A DNA stretch of 64,000 nt from Microbacterium sp. (GTDB lineage: Bacteria; Actinomycetota; Actinomycetes; Actinomycetales; Microbacteriaceae). The DNA lies in contig PNMM01000001.1 of the NCBI GenBank assembly GCA_013823625.1, positions 620,001 through 684,000 on the forward strand, in the 5' to 3' direction. Below are positions 22,406 through 31,657 of this stretch, in pieces. Numbering within the stretch: the first letter of the stretch is position 1; each line of letters begins with the position of its first letter. The notes below the pieces were generated by a model, which did no database searches, had not been told where the DNA came from, and saw nothing but the letters and a program-made list of their open reading frames with translations. The position numbers were made by a program, and so were the translations under genes.

Positions 22406-23068
22406 ATGAGTGACACGATCGTGGCCGTCGACGGCCCGGCCGGTAGTGGCAAGTCGAGTGTGAGTCGTGAGGCGGCGCGCCGGCTCGGTTTCGCCTACCT
22501 CGACACCGGAGCCGCGTATCGGGCGCTCGCGTGGCACTGCCTCGATGAGGGCGTGGACGTTGAAGATGCCGCGGCCGTCGCCGAGCGCGTCGCCGACTTT
22601 GACTTGAGCGTCGGCATGCAGCCCGATCACTACTTCGTGCGTGTGGGCGGCGAAGACATCACGCCTGACATTCGCGAGCCGCGCGTGACGGCCGTCGTGA
22701 GTGCCGTCGCACGCGTGCCCGAGGTGCGCGCGGGGCTCACGGCGCTCTTCCGTTCACTCGTCGCCGCGGCGTCTGAGCCGGGCGTCATTGTCGAGGGTCG
22801 CGACATCACGACGGTCGTGGCCCCGGATGCTGCGGTGCGCGTTCTGCTGACCGCCAGCCCAGAGGCTAGACTGGCCAGAAGGTCGGCGGAGCTGAGCGCC
22901 GTGTCGACCGAGGCGACCGCGCAGCAGCTGGCCTCGCGGGATGCCCAAGATTCCCGCGTGGTCGACTTCATGAACGCCGCCGAGGGAGTCACAACTCTCG
23001 ACTCCACCGAACTCGACTTCGAGCACACGGTGCAGGCGCTCATCGACATTGTGCGCGCGGGGGCCTGA
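22406..23068 (+). CDS. cmk: Cytidylate kinase
   Basis: A 220-residue nucleoside monophosphate kinase phosphorylating CMP and dCMP. The P-loop GPAGSGKS is at residues 10-17. [14 protein letters not shown] is the CMP-binding segment, and [14 protein letters not shown] plus the lid region with Arg-rich ARLARRSAE follow. The ATG follows a GAAAGGA ribosome site 7 bases upstream. The gene stands 63 bases behind tyrA and 62 ahead of der, a combination (cmk-der) seen in many actinobacteria. Confidence 0.95.
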   Translation: MSDTIVAVDGPAGSGKSSVSREAARRLGFAYLDTGAAYRALAWHCLDEGVDVEDAAAVAERVADFDLSVGMQPDHYFVRVGGEDITPDIREPRVTAVVSAVARVPEVRAGLTALFRSLVAAASEPGVIVEGRDITTVVAPDAAVRVLLTASPEARLARRSAELSAVSTEATAQQLASRDAQDSRVVDFMNAAEGVTTLDSTELDFEHTVQALIDIVRAGA

Positions 23069-23093
23069 CAACCAGGTTCTCGTGCGAAACACA

Positions 23094-23111
23094 CGCCGCC
23101 TGCGGGCGGCG
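23094..23111 (+). other. GC-rich hairpin in the cmk-der gap
   Basis: The sequence CGCCGCC-TGCG-GGCGGCG gives a perfect 7-bp stem with a four-base loop, 20 bases before the der start codon and just upstream of its GGGAGGA ribosome site. No T run follows, so termination is doubtful. It could tune der translation or protect the mRNA. Confidence 0.35.
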
Positions 23112-23130
23112 GAACAAGTGGGAGGATCCC

Positions 23131-24774
23131 ATGACCGAGAACCCTGTTAACCCTGAACACGAGTCTGCCGACGCCGACGCCGCCGACACTTTTGTCGCCG
23201 ACGCCGCTGCGCGCGACGAAGTGCGAGATGCCACGCGGAACACCGCGCGCGACGCATCCGCATCAGAGACCGACGCCGAGTTCGCGAACGCTGAGGCGGC
23301 CGAAGCTGTTGCCGCGCGACTCGCCGAACTCGATGATGACCTCGCCGCCAAGCGCGCCGACGCTCTCATTGCTGGCCTTGCTGCGTACGACCTCGACGAC
23401 GACGACCTCGAACTGCTCGAAGGTGCTGAGCTCGGCGAAGACGGCATCATCTCGATGCCGGCCCTGCCGGTGCTCGCGATCGTCGGTCGGCCCAACGTCG
23501 GCAAGAGCGCGCTCGTCAACCGCATTATTGGTCGCCGTGAGGCCGTGGTCGAAGACACTCCCGGTGTGACGCGCGACCGCGTGATGTACAAGGCCGAGTG
23601 GAACGACCGCAAGTTCACGCTCGTCGACACCGGAGGCTGGGAGCCCGATGCTTCGGGCATCAACGCCTCGGTTGCGGCACAGGCCGAGGTCGCTGTCGAT
23701 CTGGCGGATGCTGTGCTCTTCGTCGTCGACGCCATGACCGGCCCGACCGCGACGGACGAGTTCGTCGTCAAGATGCTGCGGCGCTCGAAGAAGCCCGTCA
23801 TTCTCGCCGGCAACAAGGTGGATGACGCGCGCCAAGAACCCGAAGCTGCAGCCCTGTGGGGTCTCGGCCTGGGTCAGCCCTGGCCCGTGTCGGCTCTGCA
23901 CGGTCGTGGTGTTGCTGACTTGCTCGATCATGTGCTCACGGTGCTGCCCGAGGTGTCAGCGGTGGCGAAGCAAGAGTTTGGTGGTCCGCGTCGTGTTGCG
24001 CTGCTCGGTCGACCGAACGTGGGCAAGTCGAGCCTGCTCAACAAGGCTGCTCGCGAAGAGCGTGTTGTCGTCAATGAGATGGCGGGCACGACGCGTGATC
24101 CGATCGACGAGCAAATCGAGCTCGGCGGCAAGGTCTGGCGCTTTGTCGACACGGCCGGTATTCGTCGGCGCGTGCACCTCCAGCAGGGTGCGGACTTCTA
24201 CGCATCACTGCGGACGGCGGCTGCGCTCGAAAAGGCCGAGGTCGCGGTTGTTCTCATCGATGTGACCGAGCCGCTCAGCGAGCAAGACGTGCGCATCATC
24301 GACCTCGTACTCGAGTCGGGTCGTGCTCTTGTGCTCGCGTTCAACAAGTGGGATCTGCTCGATGACGAGCGTCGTCGTTACCTCGAACGCGAGATTGAAC
24401 AAGATCTGCACCACGTGGCGTGGGCGCCGCGCGTCAATATCTCGGCGCGCACGGGTCGTCACCTCGAGAAGCTGGTTCCGGCGCTCGAGGTCGCTCTTGA
24501 GTCGTGGGATACCCGTATCGCTACCGGAAAACTCAACGCGTTCGTCGCCGAGCTGACGGCTGCGCATCCGCACCCCGTTCGTGGAGGCAAGCAGCCGCGC
24601 ATCTTGTTTGCGACGCAGGCCTCGACGCGCCCGCCGACGTTCGTGCTCTTCACGACCGGATTTCTCGACCCGCAGTACCGACGCTTCATCACGCGTCGCC
24701 TGCGCGAGGTCTGGGGTTTCGAGGGCACGCCCATCCAGGTCAATATGCGAGTCAGGGAAAAGAGGCAGCGCTAG
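23131..24774 (+). CDS. der: Ribosome biogenesis GTPase Der (EngA) with acidic leader
   Basis: A 547-residue tandem GTPase needed for 50S maturation. The first G domain has GRPNVGKS at 119-126, then [13 protein letters not shown] and NKVD. The second has GRPNVGKS at 293-300, then [15 protein letters not shown] and NKWD. The C-terminal KH-like domain ends in [10 protein letters not shown]. About 110 extra N-terminal residues are acidic and Ala-rich, probably disordered; such extensions occur in actinobacterial Der. The final codons and stop lie inside the first unit of a tandem palindromic repeat that continues downstream. Confidence 0.96.
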   Translation: MTENPVNPEHESADADAADTFVADAAARDEVRDATRNTARDASASETDAEFANAEAAEAVAARLAELDDDLAAKRADALIAGLAAYDLDDDDLELLEGAELGEDGIISMPALPVLAIVGRPNVGKSALVNRIIGRREAVVEDTPGVTRDRVMYKAEWNDRKFTLVDTGGWEPDASGINASVAAQAEVAVDLADAVLFVVDAMTGPTATDEFVVKMLRRSKKPVILAGNKVDDARQEPEAAALWGLGLGQPWPVSALHGRGVADLLDHVLTVLPEVSAVAKQEFGGPRRVALLGRPNVGKSSLLNKAAREERVVVNEMAGTTRDPIDEQIELGGKVWRFVDTAGIRRRVHLQQGADFYASLRTAAALEKAEVAVVLIDVTEPLSEQDVRIIDLVLESGRALVLAFNKWDLLDDERRRYLEREIEQDLHHVAWAPRVNISARTGRHLEKLVPALEVALESWDTRIATGKLNAFVAELTAAHPHPVRGGKQPRILFATQASTRPPTFVLFTTGFLDPQYRRFITRRLREVWGFEGTPIQVNMRVREKRQR

Positions 24775-24950
24775 CGCGCTGCCAGCAGAGGCCATTTCTG
24801 GCCTCTGCCCTGACTCGCCGGGCCCCGTCTCGGGGCCCGGGCGGGGAAAGGGCAGCACAAGTTCTGCCGGCGAAGGCCATTTCTGGCCTTCGCCCCGAAC
24901 ACGCCGGGCCCCGTCTCAGGGCCCGGGCAGGAGAACGGGCAGCGCTAGCG
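24764..24950 (+). repeat. Tandem 86-bp palindromic repeat after der
   Basis: Two consecutive units of about 86 bases and the start of a third. Each unit contains GGCAGCGCTAGCG or a variant (at 24764, 24850 and 24937), then a 9-bp hairpin with loop TTTC, then a GC hairpin of the CCGGGCCCCG type. Hairpins are at 24786-24807, 24818-24840, 24871-24892 and 24904-24926. Stems differ between copies in a compensated way (CAGAGGCCA/TGGCCTCTG against CGAAGGCCA/TGGCCTTCG), so base pairing is conserved. The first unit overlaps the der stop codon. It may act as a strong terminator or as a REP-like element. Confidence 0.85.
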
Positions 24951-25002
24951 GCGACCTGCGCTCCTGGCGCTCACCACCCTCTGCCCGTGCCAGGATCGAA
25001 CA

Positions 25003-25716
25003 GTGACTCCACAGCAACCGTTGGACACCACCGCTCCTGTTGTCAACCGCTTTGACTCGACCGCGGCCTGGCGCGCGGTCGACGACTACTTCGCGACCCT
25101 CATCGACGAAGACGCGGCGCTCGTCGCGGCGCGCGAGTCAGGCGCCCGAACGACGATGCCGAACGCGGAGGTTTCCGCCAGTCAGGGTGCCCTCCTGGCG
25201 CTACTCGCGCGGGCTGCCGGAGCGCGCCGTATCCTCGAGTTCGGCACCTTAGCGGGCTACTCGACGATCTGGCTTGCCCGGGCGGCCGGACCCGAGGGCC
25301 GCGTGGTCACGTTCGAACTCGACGAGGGCAACGCCGAAATCGCGCGCGAGAATCTCGTGGCCGCAGGGGTGGCCGATCGTGTCGAGGTGATCGTTGGCCC
25401 CGCCGCCGACGGCGCCCGTGGTCTCGTCGCCGACGCGGTCGACCCTTTCGACCTCGTGTTCATCGATGCGGACAAGCCGAGTAACCCCGAGTACCTGGCG
25501 GCATCCTTGCACCTCACGCATTCCGGCTCGCTCATTGTGATCGACAACGTCGTGCGTGATGGCGCGGTCGTGCACGCCGACAGCGACGATCCGCGGGTTC
25601 AGGGCGTTCGGGCAGTGGTGGCCGACATTGCGGCGGATGCCCGGCTCGACGCGACCGCGATCCAGACCGTCGGCATCAAGGGGTGGGACGGCCTCGTCAT
25701 CGCGCGTCGTCGCTGA
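25003..25716 (+). CDS. O-methyltransferase, class I SAM-dependent (Methyltransf_3 type)
   Basis: A 237-residue protein of the catechol/caffeoyl-CoA O-methyltransferase-like family. Visible motifs are ILEFGTLAGYSTIWLARA (SAM motif I), VVTFELDEGNAEIARENL (acidic motif post-I), FDLVFIDADKPSNPEYL (metal-binding Asp/Asn segment) and LIVIDNVVRDGAV. The residues follow the usual divalent-metal-dependent pattern. The physiological acceptor is unknown. The GTG start is the first in frame, and the gene follows the tandem palindromic repeat without a clear SD. Confidence 0.92.
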   Translation: MTPQQPLDTTAPVVNRFDSTAAWRAVDDYFATLIDEDAALVAARESGARTTMPNAEVSASQGALLALLARAAGARRILEFGTLAGYSTIWLARAAGPEGRVVTFELDEGNAEIARENLVAAGVADRVEVIVGPAADGARGLVADAVDPFDLVFIDADKPSNPEYLAASLHLTHSGSLIVIDNVVRDGAVVHADSDDPRVQGVRAVVADIAADARLDATAIQTVGIKGWDGLVIARRR

Positions 25717-25752
25717 GGCTGGCACCGCGCTCCAGGTGCGCGGAGCTGAGAG

Positions 25753-26502
25753 TCAGATCCGCCGCGCCGCCGAGAACTCAGTGACGACTCCCGGATGCCC
25801 GAGCGGCGTCGCGAGCACCGAGTCGGGTGTGCGCGCGGCCAGGTCAGGAAACCCTGCGGCCGCGAGCAACTGGTCGTCGAGGTGGAGTAACTCGGCGTCG
25901 ACGAGGGTCCACGGCTCGTGCGTGTTGCGCGCGTAGAGGGTGCGCCCGAGGTGGCGCTCGTGGAATCCCCATCGTGCGGTGAGAAAACGGCTGAGCTCGG
26001 TGTCGACCGCGGTCGTTCCGGGCCGTGCATGGATGTGCGTGCTCGGGCGGGAGCCGGTGCGGCGGCGCGAGCGGTATTCGAGCGTTCCGTCGGCGATGTG
26101 CTGTTCGGCGCGCATCCACTGATACGGAAGTCCGAAAAGGGCACGGGCAGCGAGTACCGACGGCAACTGCTCGGCGTCGAGCGATCGGAACACGACGCCA
26201 CGGCGACCGGCGTCATCGATCGAGTAGGTGCGCACGTTGATCTCGATGAACGTTCCGAGTCCCGGCACGGGAGGCAGCGGCAAAAACGCGTGGTCGCTCA
26301 GCACGAAAGGGATGAGCCCGACCCATGCGTCGCCGTTCGAATCGACATCGGGGCGGGTACCCGGCGGCATGAAGGGAGCAACGACCTCGGGCGCGACGCG
26401 CCAGTGCAGGAAGACGAAGTCGCTCCAGCGCTGACGGATGACCGCGCGGCCCGGCAGTGGGGGAGCGTGGGGGTCGAGCGCGTCGGGGCCAGCAAAGAGC
26501 AT
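25753..26502 (-). CDS. DUF2071 (YqjF-like) protein
   Basis: A 249-residue protein. The ATG at 26502 follows GATGGGAGC and removes an upstream stretch antisense to the neighbouring Nudix gene. Family features include WSDFVFLHWRVAPEVVAPFMPPG at the start, VGLIPFVLSDHAFL, the EINVRTYSIDD(AGRRG)VVFRSLDAE core and ALFGLPY. The family is related to acetoacetate-decarboxylase-like folds, and its function is not established. It is divergent from the Nudix gene at 26536 (33-base gap) and convergent with the methyltransferase. Confidence 0.88.
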   Translation of the reverse strand: MLFAGPDALDPHAPPLPGRAVIRQRWSDFVFLHWRVAPEVVAPFMPPGTRPDVDSNGDAWVGLIPFVLSDHAFLPLPPVPGLGTFIEINVRTYSIDDAGRRGVVFRSLDAEQLPSVLAARALFGLPYQWMRAEQHIADGTLEYRSRRRTGSRPSTHIHARPGTTAVDTELSRFLTARWGFHERHLGRTLYARNTHEPWTLVDAELLHLDDQLLAAAGFPDLAARTPDSVLATPLGHPGVVTEFSAARRI

Positions 26503-26535
26503 GCTCCCATCATCCTCGCTTAGCCTGGATTCACC

Positions 26536-27042
26536 ATGTCGCACGATCCGCTTTCGAGCACGCCGCCGCCCCTGCCCACGGGTGCCGCGCGTGATCCGGG
26601 CGATGCCTGGGTCGAGGGACCGAACGGCCAGCGGTACTGGGGGCGCTTCGGGGCAGCGGGTTTGCTCGCGTGGCATCCCGAAGCGGGTATCTTGCTGCAG
26701 CATCGTGCGGTGTGGTCGCACCACGGAGGCACGTGGGGACTACCAGGCGGAGCCCGCAAGCAGGGCGAATCGGCCGTCGACGCGGCTGTGCGCGAAGCGG
26801 GAGAAGAGGCGGGTGTGCCGGCCGATGCCGTCGAACCGCTCTTTGAGAGCCTCTTCGACCTCGGCTTTTGGTCATACACGACCGTCGCCGTACGGGTTGT
26901 GCGCTTCTTCGCGCCGATCGTTGCTGACGCCGAAAGTGTGGCACTGCGGTGGGTCGCGATCAGCGACGTGGATGCCCTACCGCTGCACCCCGGATTCGCA
27001 GCGAGCTGGCCGGCACTGCGTGCGCAGTTGCCCGAGCGCTAG
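26536..27042 (+). CDS. Nudix hydrolase
   Basis: A 168-residue protein. The Nudix box is complete: GGARKQGESAVDAAVREAGE followed by EAGV, with the metal-binding REAGEE core. A strand with HHGGTWGLPGGA precedes it. The RYWGRFGAAGLLAW segment at the start and the Pro-rich leader are typical of actinobacterial 8-oxo-dGTP-type Nudix proteins of unknown substrate. The stop overlaps the end of the convergent antiporter gene by four bases. Confidence 0.9.
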   Translation: MSHDPLSSTPPPLPTGAARDPGDAWVEGPNGQRYWGRFGAAGLLAWHPEAGILLQHRAVWSHHGGTWGLPGGARKQGESAVDAAVREAGEEAGVPADAVEPLFESLFDLGFWSYTTVAVRVVRFFAPIVADAESVALRWVAISDVDALPLHPGFAASWPALRAQLPER

Positions 27043-28721
27043 TCGTCGTCGCGCTCGGCGGCCTCGAGGCGCTTGAGCGCTTCCATCGCATCGTCGGCCG
27101 CCTCGCGGAACGGGTGCAACACGGTTGACACGGTTCCGTCGATCAGTGCCTGCCGGTAGAGGTGCGCCTGGCCGTCGGTGTGCACGGTGACAGCGATGGG
27201 GCACGTCGCGCCGGCGCGCCGCAACGCTGCGGCGAGCACGAGGTTGGTGTCGACATCCGGCACCGTCGTGATGATGAAACGGGCGTCATGCACGGGCAGG
27301 GTTTCGGGAAACTCCGGGCTGCGGGCATCGCCGAACACGACGTCGACGCGATCGGCGAGCTCAGCATCCTGAAGCCGCACCTCGGCGAATGGGTCCCACT
27401 CGACGAGCAGCACGCGGCATCCTTCACCGACGAGTTCGCGAATGAGTTGACTGCCGAAGCGGCCATGCCCGAACACGATGGCGTCGTAGCGTTGCTCGTC
27501 GCTCGCGGGTGCCGTGCGTGGAGTGCGACGTTGAAGGCGCGAGAGCAGGGGCTCGAGTCGGGTGGCGAATCGCTCGGAGTAGGGGATCAGATAACTCGAC
27601 CCCGCGATCGTGATGAGGGCGACGAGAGTCACGAGACCGACGATGTCGTCATCGACGAGCCCAATGTCTCGTGTGAGAGCGATGAGGATGAGGCTGAACT
27701 CGCTGATCTGAGCAATCGCGAGACCCGCGAGAAAGCCGACGCGGGCCGGGTAGCCCATGAGGCTCATGATGCCGATCATGATGATGGGGGTGCCGACGAG
27801 CACGAAGATCGACAGCGCGATCGCGAGGGGCACTTGAGCGCCGATAGCGGCGAAGTCGAGTTCGGCACCGAGCACAATGAAGAAGAACAGCAGCAAGAAG
27901 TCGCGCAGACCGCTCAGTGAGGCGTGCACTTGTTCGCGATAGCGGGTGGATGCGAGGGCGAAACCCGCGAGAAACGCTCCGACTTCGATCGAGAACCCGA
28001 GCACGTCGGTGAGGGCGGCGACGCCGATGGCCCACGCGACGCTCCACACGATGAGCAGTTCTTGGCTCGTGGCGACGCGGTCGAGCAGCCATGGCAGCAC
28101 CCAGCGCATCGCGACGCCGATGCCGACCAAGAGTCCGCCACCGCCCAACAGGATGCGCAGCGCTTCAGCGCCCAGATCGAACGAGGCGCCATCGGCCGCG
28201 CCCGTGCCGATGCTCGTGAGAACGATCATGACGATGATGACGACGACGTCTTGCACGATCAGCAGACCGAGGGCGACCCGGCCGTGCAGTTGATCGAGTT
28301 GGCGATGGTCGGTGAGCAGCTTGACGACGATGATCGTCGACGAGAACGTGATCGCGACGCCGACGACGGCGGCGGCCACGAGGTCGAGCCCGAAGAGCAG
28401 GGAGATGCCGAAGCCGACGATGGCCATGATGACGATTTGGCCGAGCCCGGTGGCGAGCGCGACGGGGCCGACCGAGCGCACGAGATTGACGTCGAGCTTG
28501 AGGCCGACCAAGAACAGCAGAATCGCGATGCCGATTTCGGCGAAGAGTTCGAGGGCTTCGGCTTCGTGCACCCAGTCGAGGGCGCTCGGGCCGACGACGA
28601 TTCCGACGACGATGAACGCGATGATCAGCGGTTGGCGAGCGCGGTGGGCGAGAAACGCGACGGTGGCCGCGAGCGCGAGAATCAGCGCCGTGATGCCGAA
28701 GGTGTCGAGCTCGAGCGCCAT
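27039..28721 (-). CDS. CPA2-family cation:proton antiporter with TrkA-N domain
   Basis: A 560-residue membrane protein related to KefB/KefC and YbaL. About twelve hydrophobic segments fill residues 1-385, including the conserved DxxLFxVGLKLD-like stretch FAEIGIAILLFLVGLKLDVN and the FLAGFAL segment. A soluble RCK/TrkA-N domain follows at about 415-530, with the dinucleotide motif IVFGHGRFGSQLIRELV and acidic VEWDP. It probably exchanges K+ or Na+ for H+ under control of NAD(H) or glutathione adducts; the exact ion is not predictable. Convergent with the Nudix gene. Confidence 0.92.
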   Translation of the reverse strand: MALELDTFGITALILALAATVAFLAHRARQPLIIAFIVVGIVVGPSALDWVHEAEALELFAEIGIAILLFLVGLKLDVNLVRSVGPVALATGLGQIVIMAIVGFGISLLFGLDLVAAAVVGVAITFSSTIIVVKLLTDHRQLDQLHGRVALGLLIVQDVVVIIVMIVLTSIGTGAADGASFDLGAEALRILLGGGGLLVGIGVAMRWVLPWLLDRVATSQELLIVWSVAWAIGVAALTDVLGFSIEVGAFLAGFALASTRYREQVHASLSGLRDFLLLFFFIVLGAELDFAAIGAQVPLAIALSIFVLVGTPIIMIGIMSLMGYPARVGFLAGLAIAQISEFSLILIALTRDIGLVDDDIVGLVTLVALITIAGSSYLIPYSERFATRLEPLLSRLQRRTPRTAPASDEQRYDAIVFGHGRFGSQLIRELVGEGCRVLLVEWDPFAEVRLQDAELADRVDVVFGDARSPEFPETLPVHDARFIITTVPDVDTNLVLAAALRRAGATCPIAVTVHTDGQAHLYRQALIDGTVSTVLHPFREAADDAMEALKRLEAAERDDD

Positions 28722-28754
28722 AGCTTCACGTTAGCGGTCAGTGTGGGCAGGTGG

Positions 28755-29177
28755 TCAGCGCAACAAGTCGAGCATGCGCTCGGTCACGAGGGGGGCGATC
28801 GCGAGGTCGCCGAACTCGTGCGGATGCACCCACCGCAGCTCGTCGATCTCGGCACCCGCGACCGGGGCTCCGGTCGACTCGCTGATCGCGGCGCGGAAGA
28901 CTTCGGCTTCGACGAGCATGCCGGCTTCATTGGCGGCGGGTGCCGTGAAGGTGCCGAGTGGCTCAAGGGCTGCGGGGGAGAGCGTGAGTCCCAGCTCCTC
29001 GTGAAGTTCGCGCGCGAGGGTCTGGGCACCGGACTCGCCGGGTTCGTACTTGCCACCGGGCTGCATGAACACGCTCGTGCCGCGCTTGCGCACGAGCAAC
29101 AGGCGCCCGGCGCTGTCAACGATGAGCGCCGCCGCCACCCGGATGACGTGTGATTGAATCGCCGCGCCGTCGCTCAC
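28755..29177 (-). CDS. Nudix hydrolase (MutT-like)
   Basis: A 140-residue protein. The Nudix box is GGKYEPGESGAQTLARELHE followed by ELGL, with the intact REL-x-EE metal site, preceded by GTSVFMQP. The GTG start immediately abuts the stop of pcp (TAA then GTG), so pcp and this gene are translationally linked. Substrate unknown; the short MutT-like form suggests a nucleoside triphosphate or a CoA/sugar nucleotide. Confidence 0.9.
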   Translation of the reverse strand: MSDGAAIQSHVIRVAAALIVDSAGRLLLVRKRGTSVFMQPGGKYEPGESGAQTLARELHEELGLTLSPAALEPLGTFTAPAANEAGMLVEAEVFRAAISESTGAPVAGAEIDELRWVHPHEFGDLAIAPLVTERMLDLLR

Positions 29178-29831
29178 TTAGTGGGTGCTCCCGCCGAGGT
29201 GGGCCACGTCGTCGCGCATTGACAGGGTCGTAGTGATCGCGATGCGGATGCCGCGCTCGAGCTCATCAAGCGTGAACTGCGGGCTGCCGCCCAACTGGGG
29301 TGTGGCGGGCACGTGGATGAATCCGGCTCTCAACCCTGGACGTGCGGCCGCGAGCCCCATGAGTTGATAGAAGACGTGGTTGCAGACGTAACTGCCCGCG
29401 GTGAGGGAGATGTCGCTGGGAATGCCTGCAGCATCCAGGGCATGGGCGATCGCCTTGACGGGCAGGCCGGTGAATCGCGCGGCTGGTCCGCCGTGTTCGA
29501 TCTCAGCGTCGCGGGGTTGGTCGCCGTCGTTGTCGGCGATGGGGGCGTCGGCGAGGTTGATGGCGACGCGTTCGGGAGTGATGGCGTGGCGTGATTCGGC
29601 TAGGCCGAGGGCGATGACGATGTCGGGGTTGTGGGCCTCGATCGCAGCAGCAAGTAGGCCTGCGGCGCGATCGAATGACACGGGTAACACCTCGCCGACG
29701 ATGCGGCAATCGGGATGCCCGAGCTCGATCAGTCGTCGCACAAGCTCGCCGCTCGGGTTGACGGGTGCTCCGGCGAAGGGTTCGAACCCGGTGACGAGCA
29801 CGACCGGCTCGTGATCAGCGCGAGCGTTCAT
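29178..29831 (-). CDS. pcp: Pyroglutamyl-peptidase I
   Basis: A 217-residue cysteine peptidase that removes N-terminal pyroglutamate. It opens with VVLVTGFEPFAGAPVNPS, the family start. The catalytic triad is visible as Glu in PERVAINLADA, Cys in GSYVCNHVFYQLM and His in GFIHVPATPQ. Length matches the family (about 215 residues). It is cytosolic and lies upstream of a Nudix gene in the same direction without a gap. Confidence 0.95.
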   Translation of the reverse strand: MNARADHEPVVLVTGFEPFAGAPVNPSGELVRRLIELGHPDCRIVGEVLPVSFDRAAGLLAAAIEAHNPDIVIALGLAESRHAITPERVAINLADAPIADNDGDQPRDAEIEHGGPAARFTGLPVKAIAHALDAAGIPSDISLTAGSYVCNHVFYQLMGLAAARPGLRAGFIHVPATPQLGGSPQFTLDELERGIRIAITTTLSMRDDVAHLGGSTH

Positions 29832-29903
29832 GTGCTCAGCCTGTCACGAGCGCGCGGGCTCATGCGCGCACGCGCACGCGCTCACTCACCCGCGCGCCCT
29901 CGC

Positions 29904-31469
29904 TCACGCGCGCAGCGCGTCGCCGAGCGCCCGACTTCGTGTCGGCATCTCTCGCACTGCACCGCTCGGGTGATCGGGCGGCACGAGCAGGTACCGCGGC
30001 CCGTCGCGCCGAATCTCCCACCCGTTGTTGTGCGCGAGGAGGTGATGATGTCGGCACAGCAGGATTCCGTCGGCGACATCGGTGCGTCCGCCATCGCGCT
30101 GCCAGTGGTCGATGTGGTGTGCTTCGCACCAGGATGGTGGTCGTTCGCAGCCGGGCCAGCGGCATCCGCCATCGCGTGCTGCGAGGGCGATGCGTTGGGC
30201 GCGGCTGAAGAGACGGCGTTCGCGGCCCAGGTTGAGTGGTTGGCCGGCGTTCTCGGCAGAGCCGTCGACCGTCAGGACAACAGTGCCCGCGCTGCACGCA
30301 ACGCGCTCGACGGTGGCGATCGAGATCGCGTCGGTCTGGCCTTCGAAGAACCCGCGACCCTGCCGCGCATCGAGGGCCGTGCCCGCGACGACAACGCGCA
30401 CCCCAATCGGACCATCGCCGAGCAACTGGGAGGTGTCAGCGGCGACCCCGTGCCGGAGCAGCTCGGCGAACGTGTCGCTCGCACGCTGCTCGGGAGTGCG
30501 ATCATCATCGACCGCGCCGGCCGCCGAATCAGGCTCGTCGTCGAAGCTCGGCAGCGTGCGCTTCGGCGAGGTGACGCGGTCGTAGACGTCGCTCACGATC
30601 GCGAAGGTTTCGGGGTCGAGAACCCAGTGCGCGTATCCCATGCCGTCGGGGCGACGCCCCAGTCGGAACGAGCGTTGCGCGCGGCGCGACTCCTCACGCT
30701 CGGGCAGACCGAGCAGGTCGAGGTCGTCGCGCATGGCTCGCGCTTCGCGCCCAGCGCGGTCGGCATCAAGCCCCGCAACGCGAGCGAGTAGCTGTTCGGC
30801 CGCCGCATCGAGCATCTCGGCCGTGAGCGCGGGGGAGGGGGTGCCGAGCCCGAGACGCACGGCATCGGCCACGGCCACACTGACGCGCCCGTCCAGGACC
30901 GCGGCACCGATCGCCGGCGATGCATCAGCGGCCCCCGCAAGCGTGCTGGTCGATGCGCCGCCGCCGTCGAACTCGCCCGACGACACCGCGCTCGCCATTG
31001 CTATGCCAACGCGCACGGCTGTGCGGGCGTCAGCGGCGCGGGTGCCTGTGGTGACGCGCACGAGTTCATCGGCCGTGCGGTGTCCGGTGCGTTGTGCGAG
31101 CCCATCGGAGCCGAGCTCGACGGCCGAGCGCCGAGCGATCTCGCCAGACAGGAGAGACACGTGCAGTTGAGCAAGGCGTACTTCGTCGGAGGCCACACGC
31201 GTGAGCTCGAGCAACGCGTCGTCGCCGAGGGAACGATAGAGGGTGAGGTCGCGGGGAACGTTGGCAAGGGCATCGACCGCAGCGGTCATCGCGTCGGCAA
31301 CGCACGGCGCTGCAGATTCGTGGGAGGGCGGCGCGATCGCCGGGGATGCCGACACGGGTGCAGGGGAGAGTGGCACCGTGCGGTCGGCAACGCCGGGCGC
31401 AGTGACGTCAGCAACGTGGGGCGCAGCGACGTCATGCACGCCGGGCGCAGAAGCCAGCATCGTCGTCAT
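29904..31469 (-). CDS. DUF222 / HNH endonuclease domain protein (13E12-repeat type)
   Basis: A 521-residue protein of the family highly amplified in actinobacteria. An Ala-rich leader of about 60 residues is followed by the helical DUF222 domain (about 85-390, with LTRVASDEVRLAQLHV and GRRPDGMGYAHWVLDPE). The C-terminal HNH nuclease domain contains RDGGCRWPGCERPPSWCEAH, then HIDHWQRDGG and LLCRHHHLLAHNNGW, with cysteine pairs for zinc and the catalytic His. The ATG follows GAGAGGGGGTGCATC. The family is suspected to be mobile or regulatory, but its cellular role is unknown. Confidence 0.93.
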   Translation of the reverse strand: MTTMLASAPGVHDVAAPHVADVTAPGVADRTVPLSPAPVSASPAIAPPSHESAAPCVADAMTAAVDALANVPRDLTLYRSLGDDALLELTRVASDEVRLAQLHVSLLSGEIARRSAVELGSDGLAQRTGHRTADELVRVTTGTRAADARTAVRVGIAMASAVSSGEFDGGGASTSTLAGAADASPAIGAAVLDGRVSVAVADAVRLGLGTPSPALTAEMLDAAAEQLLARVAGLDADRAGREARAMRDDLDLLGLPEREESRRAQRSFRLGRRPDGMGYAHWVLDPETFAIVSDVYDRVTSPKRTLPSFDDEPDSAAGAVDDDRTPEQRASDTFAELLRHGVAADTSQLLGDGPIGVRVVVAGTALDARQGRGFFEGQTDAISIATVERVACSAGTVVLTVDGSAENAGQPLNLGRERRLFSRAQRIALAARDGGCRWPGCERPPSWCEAHHIDHWQRDGGRTDVADGILLCRHHHLLAHNNGWEIRRDGPRYLLVPPDHPSGAVREMPTRSRALGDALRA

Positions 31470-31657
31470 GATGCACCCCCTCTCGTTAGCACCTGCGGTT
31501 CAGTGATTCGAACATACATTCGACTACCGACACTGGGGCGCGGTATCCACAGGGAGGTTGCGCGCGCGATCGCGAGCCGCCAGTAAACCGGCGAGGCCAG
31601 CGCTACCGACCCCCTCGCGCAACCCCACCACCCCACCCCGGGGTGCACAATGGCACG

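Noticed and set aside
21209-22630. A 473-codon open frame opposite tyrA and cmk
   Set aside because: Antisense shadow; composition is that of complemented codons and it crosses two real genes.
24504-25055. Protein-coding frames across the repeats after der
   Set aside because: They start inside der in another frame and only read through the hairpin repeats; no ribosome site or domain.
27924-29153. A 409-codon Asp/Glu/His-rich frame on the plus strand
   Set aside because: It covers the antiporter and Nudix genes on the other strand; the acidic low-complexity product is typical of the reverse complement of membrane-protein codons.
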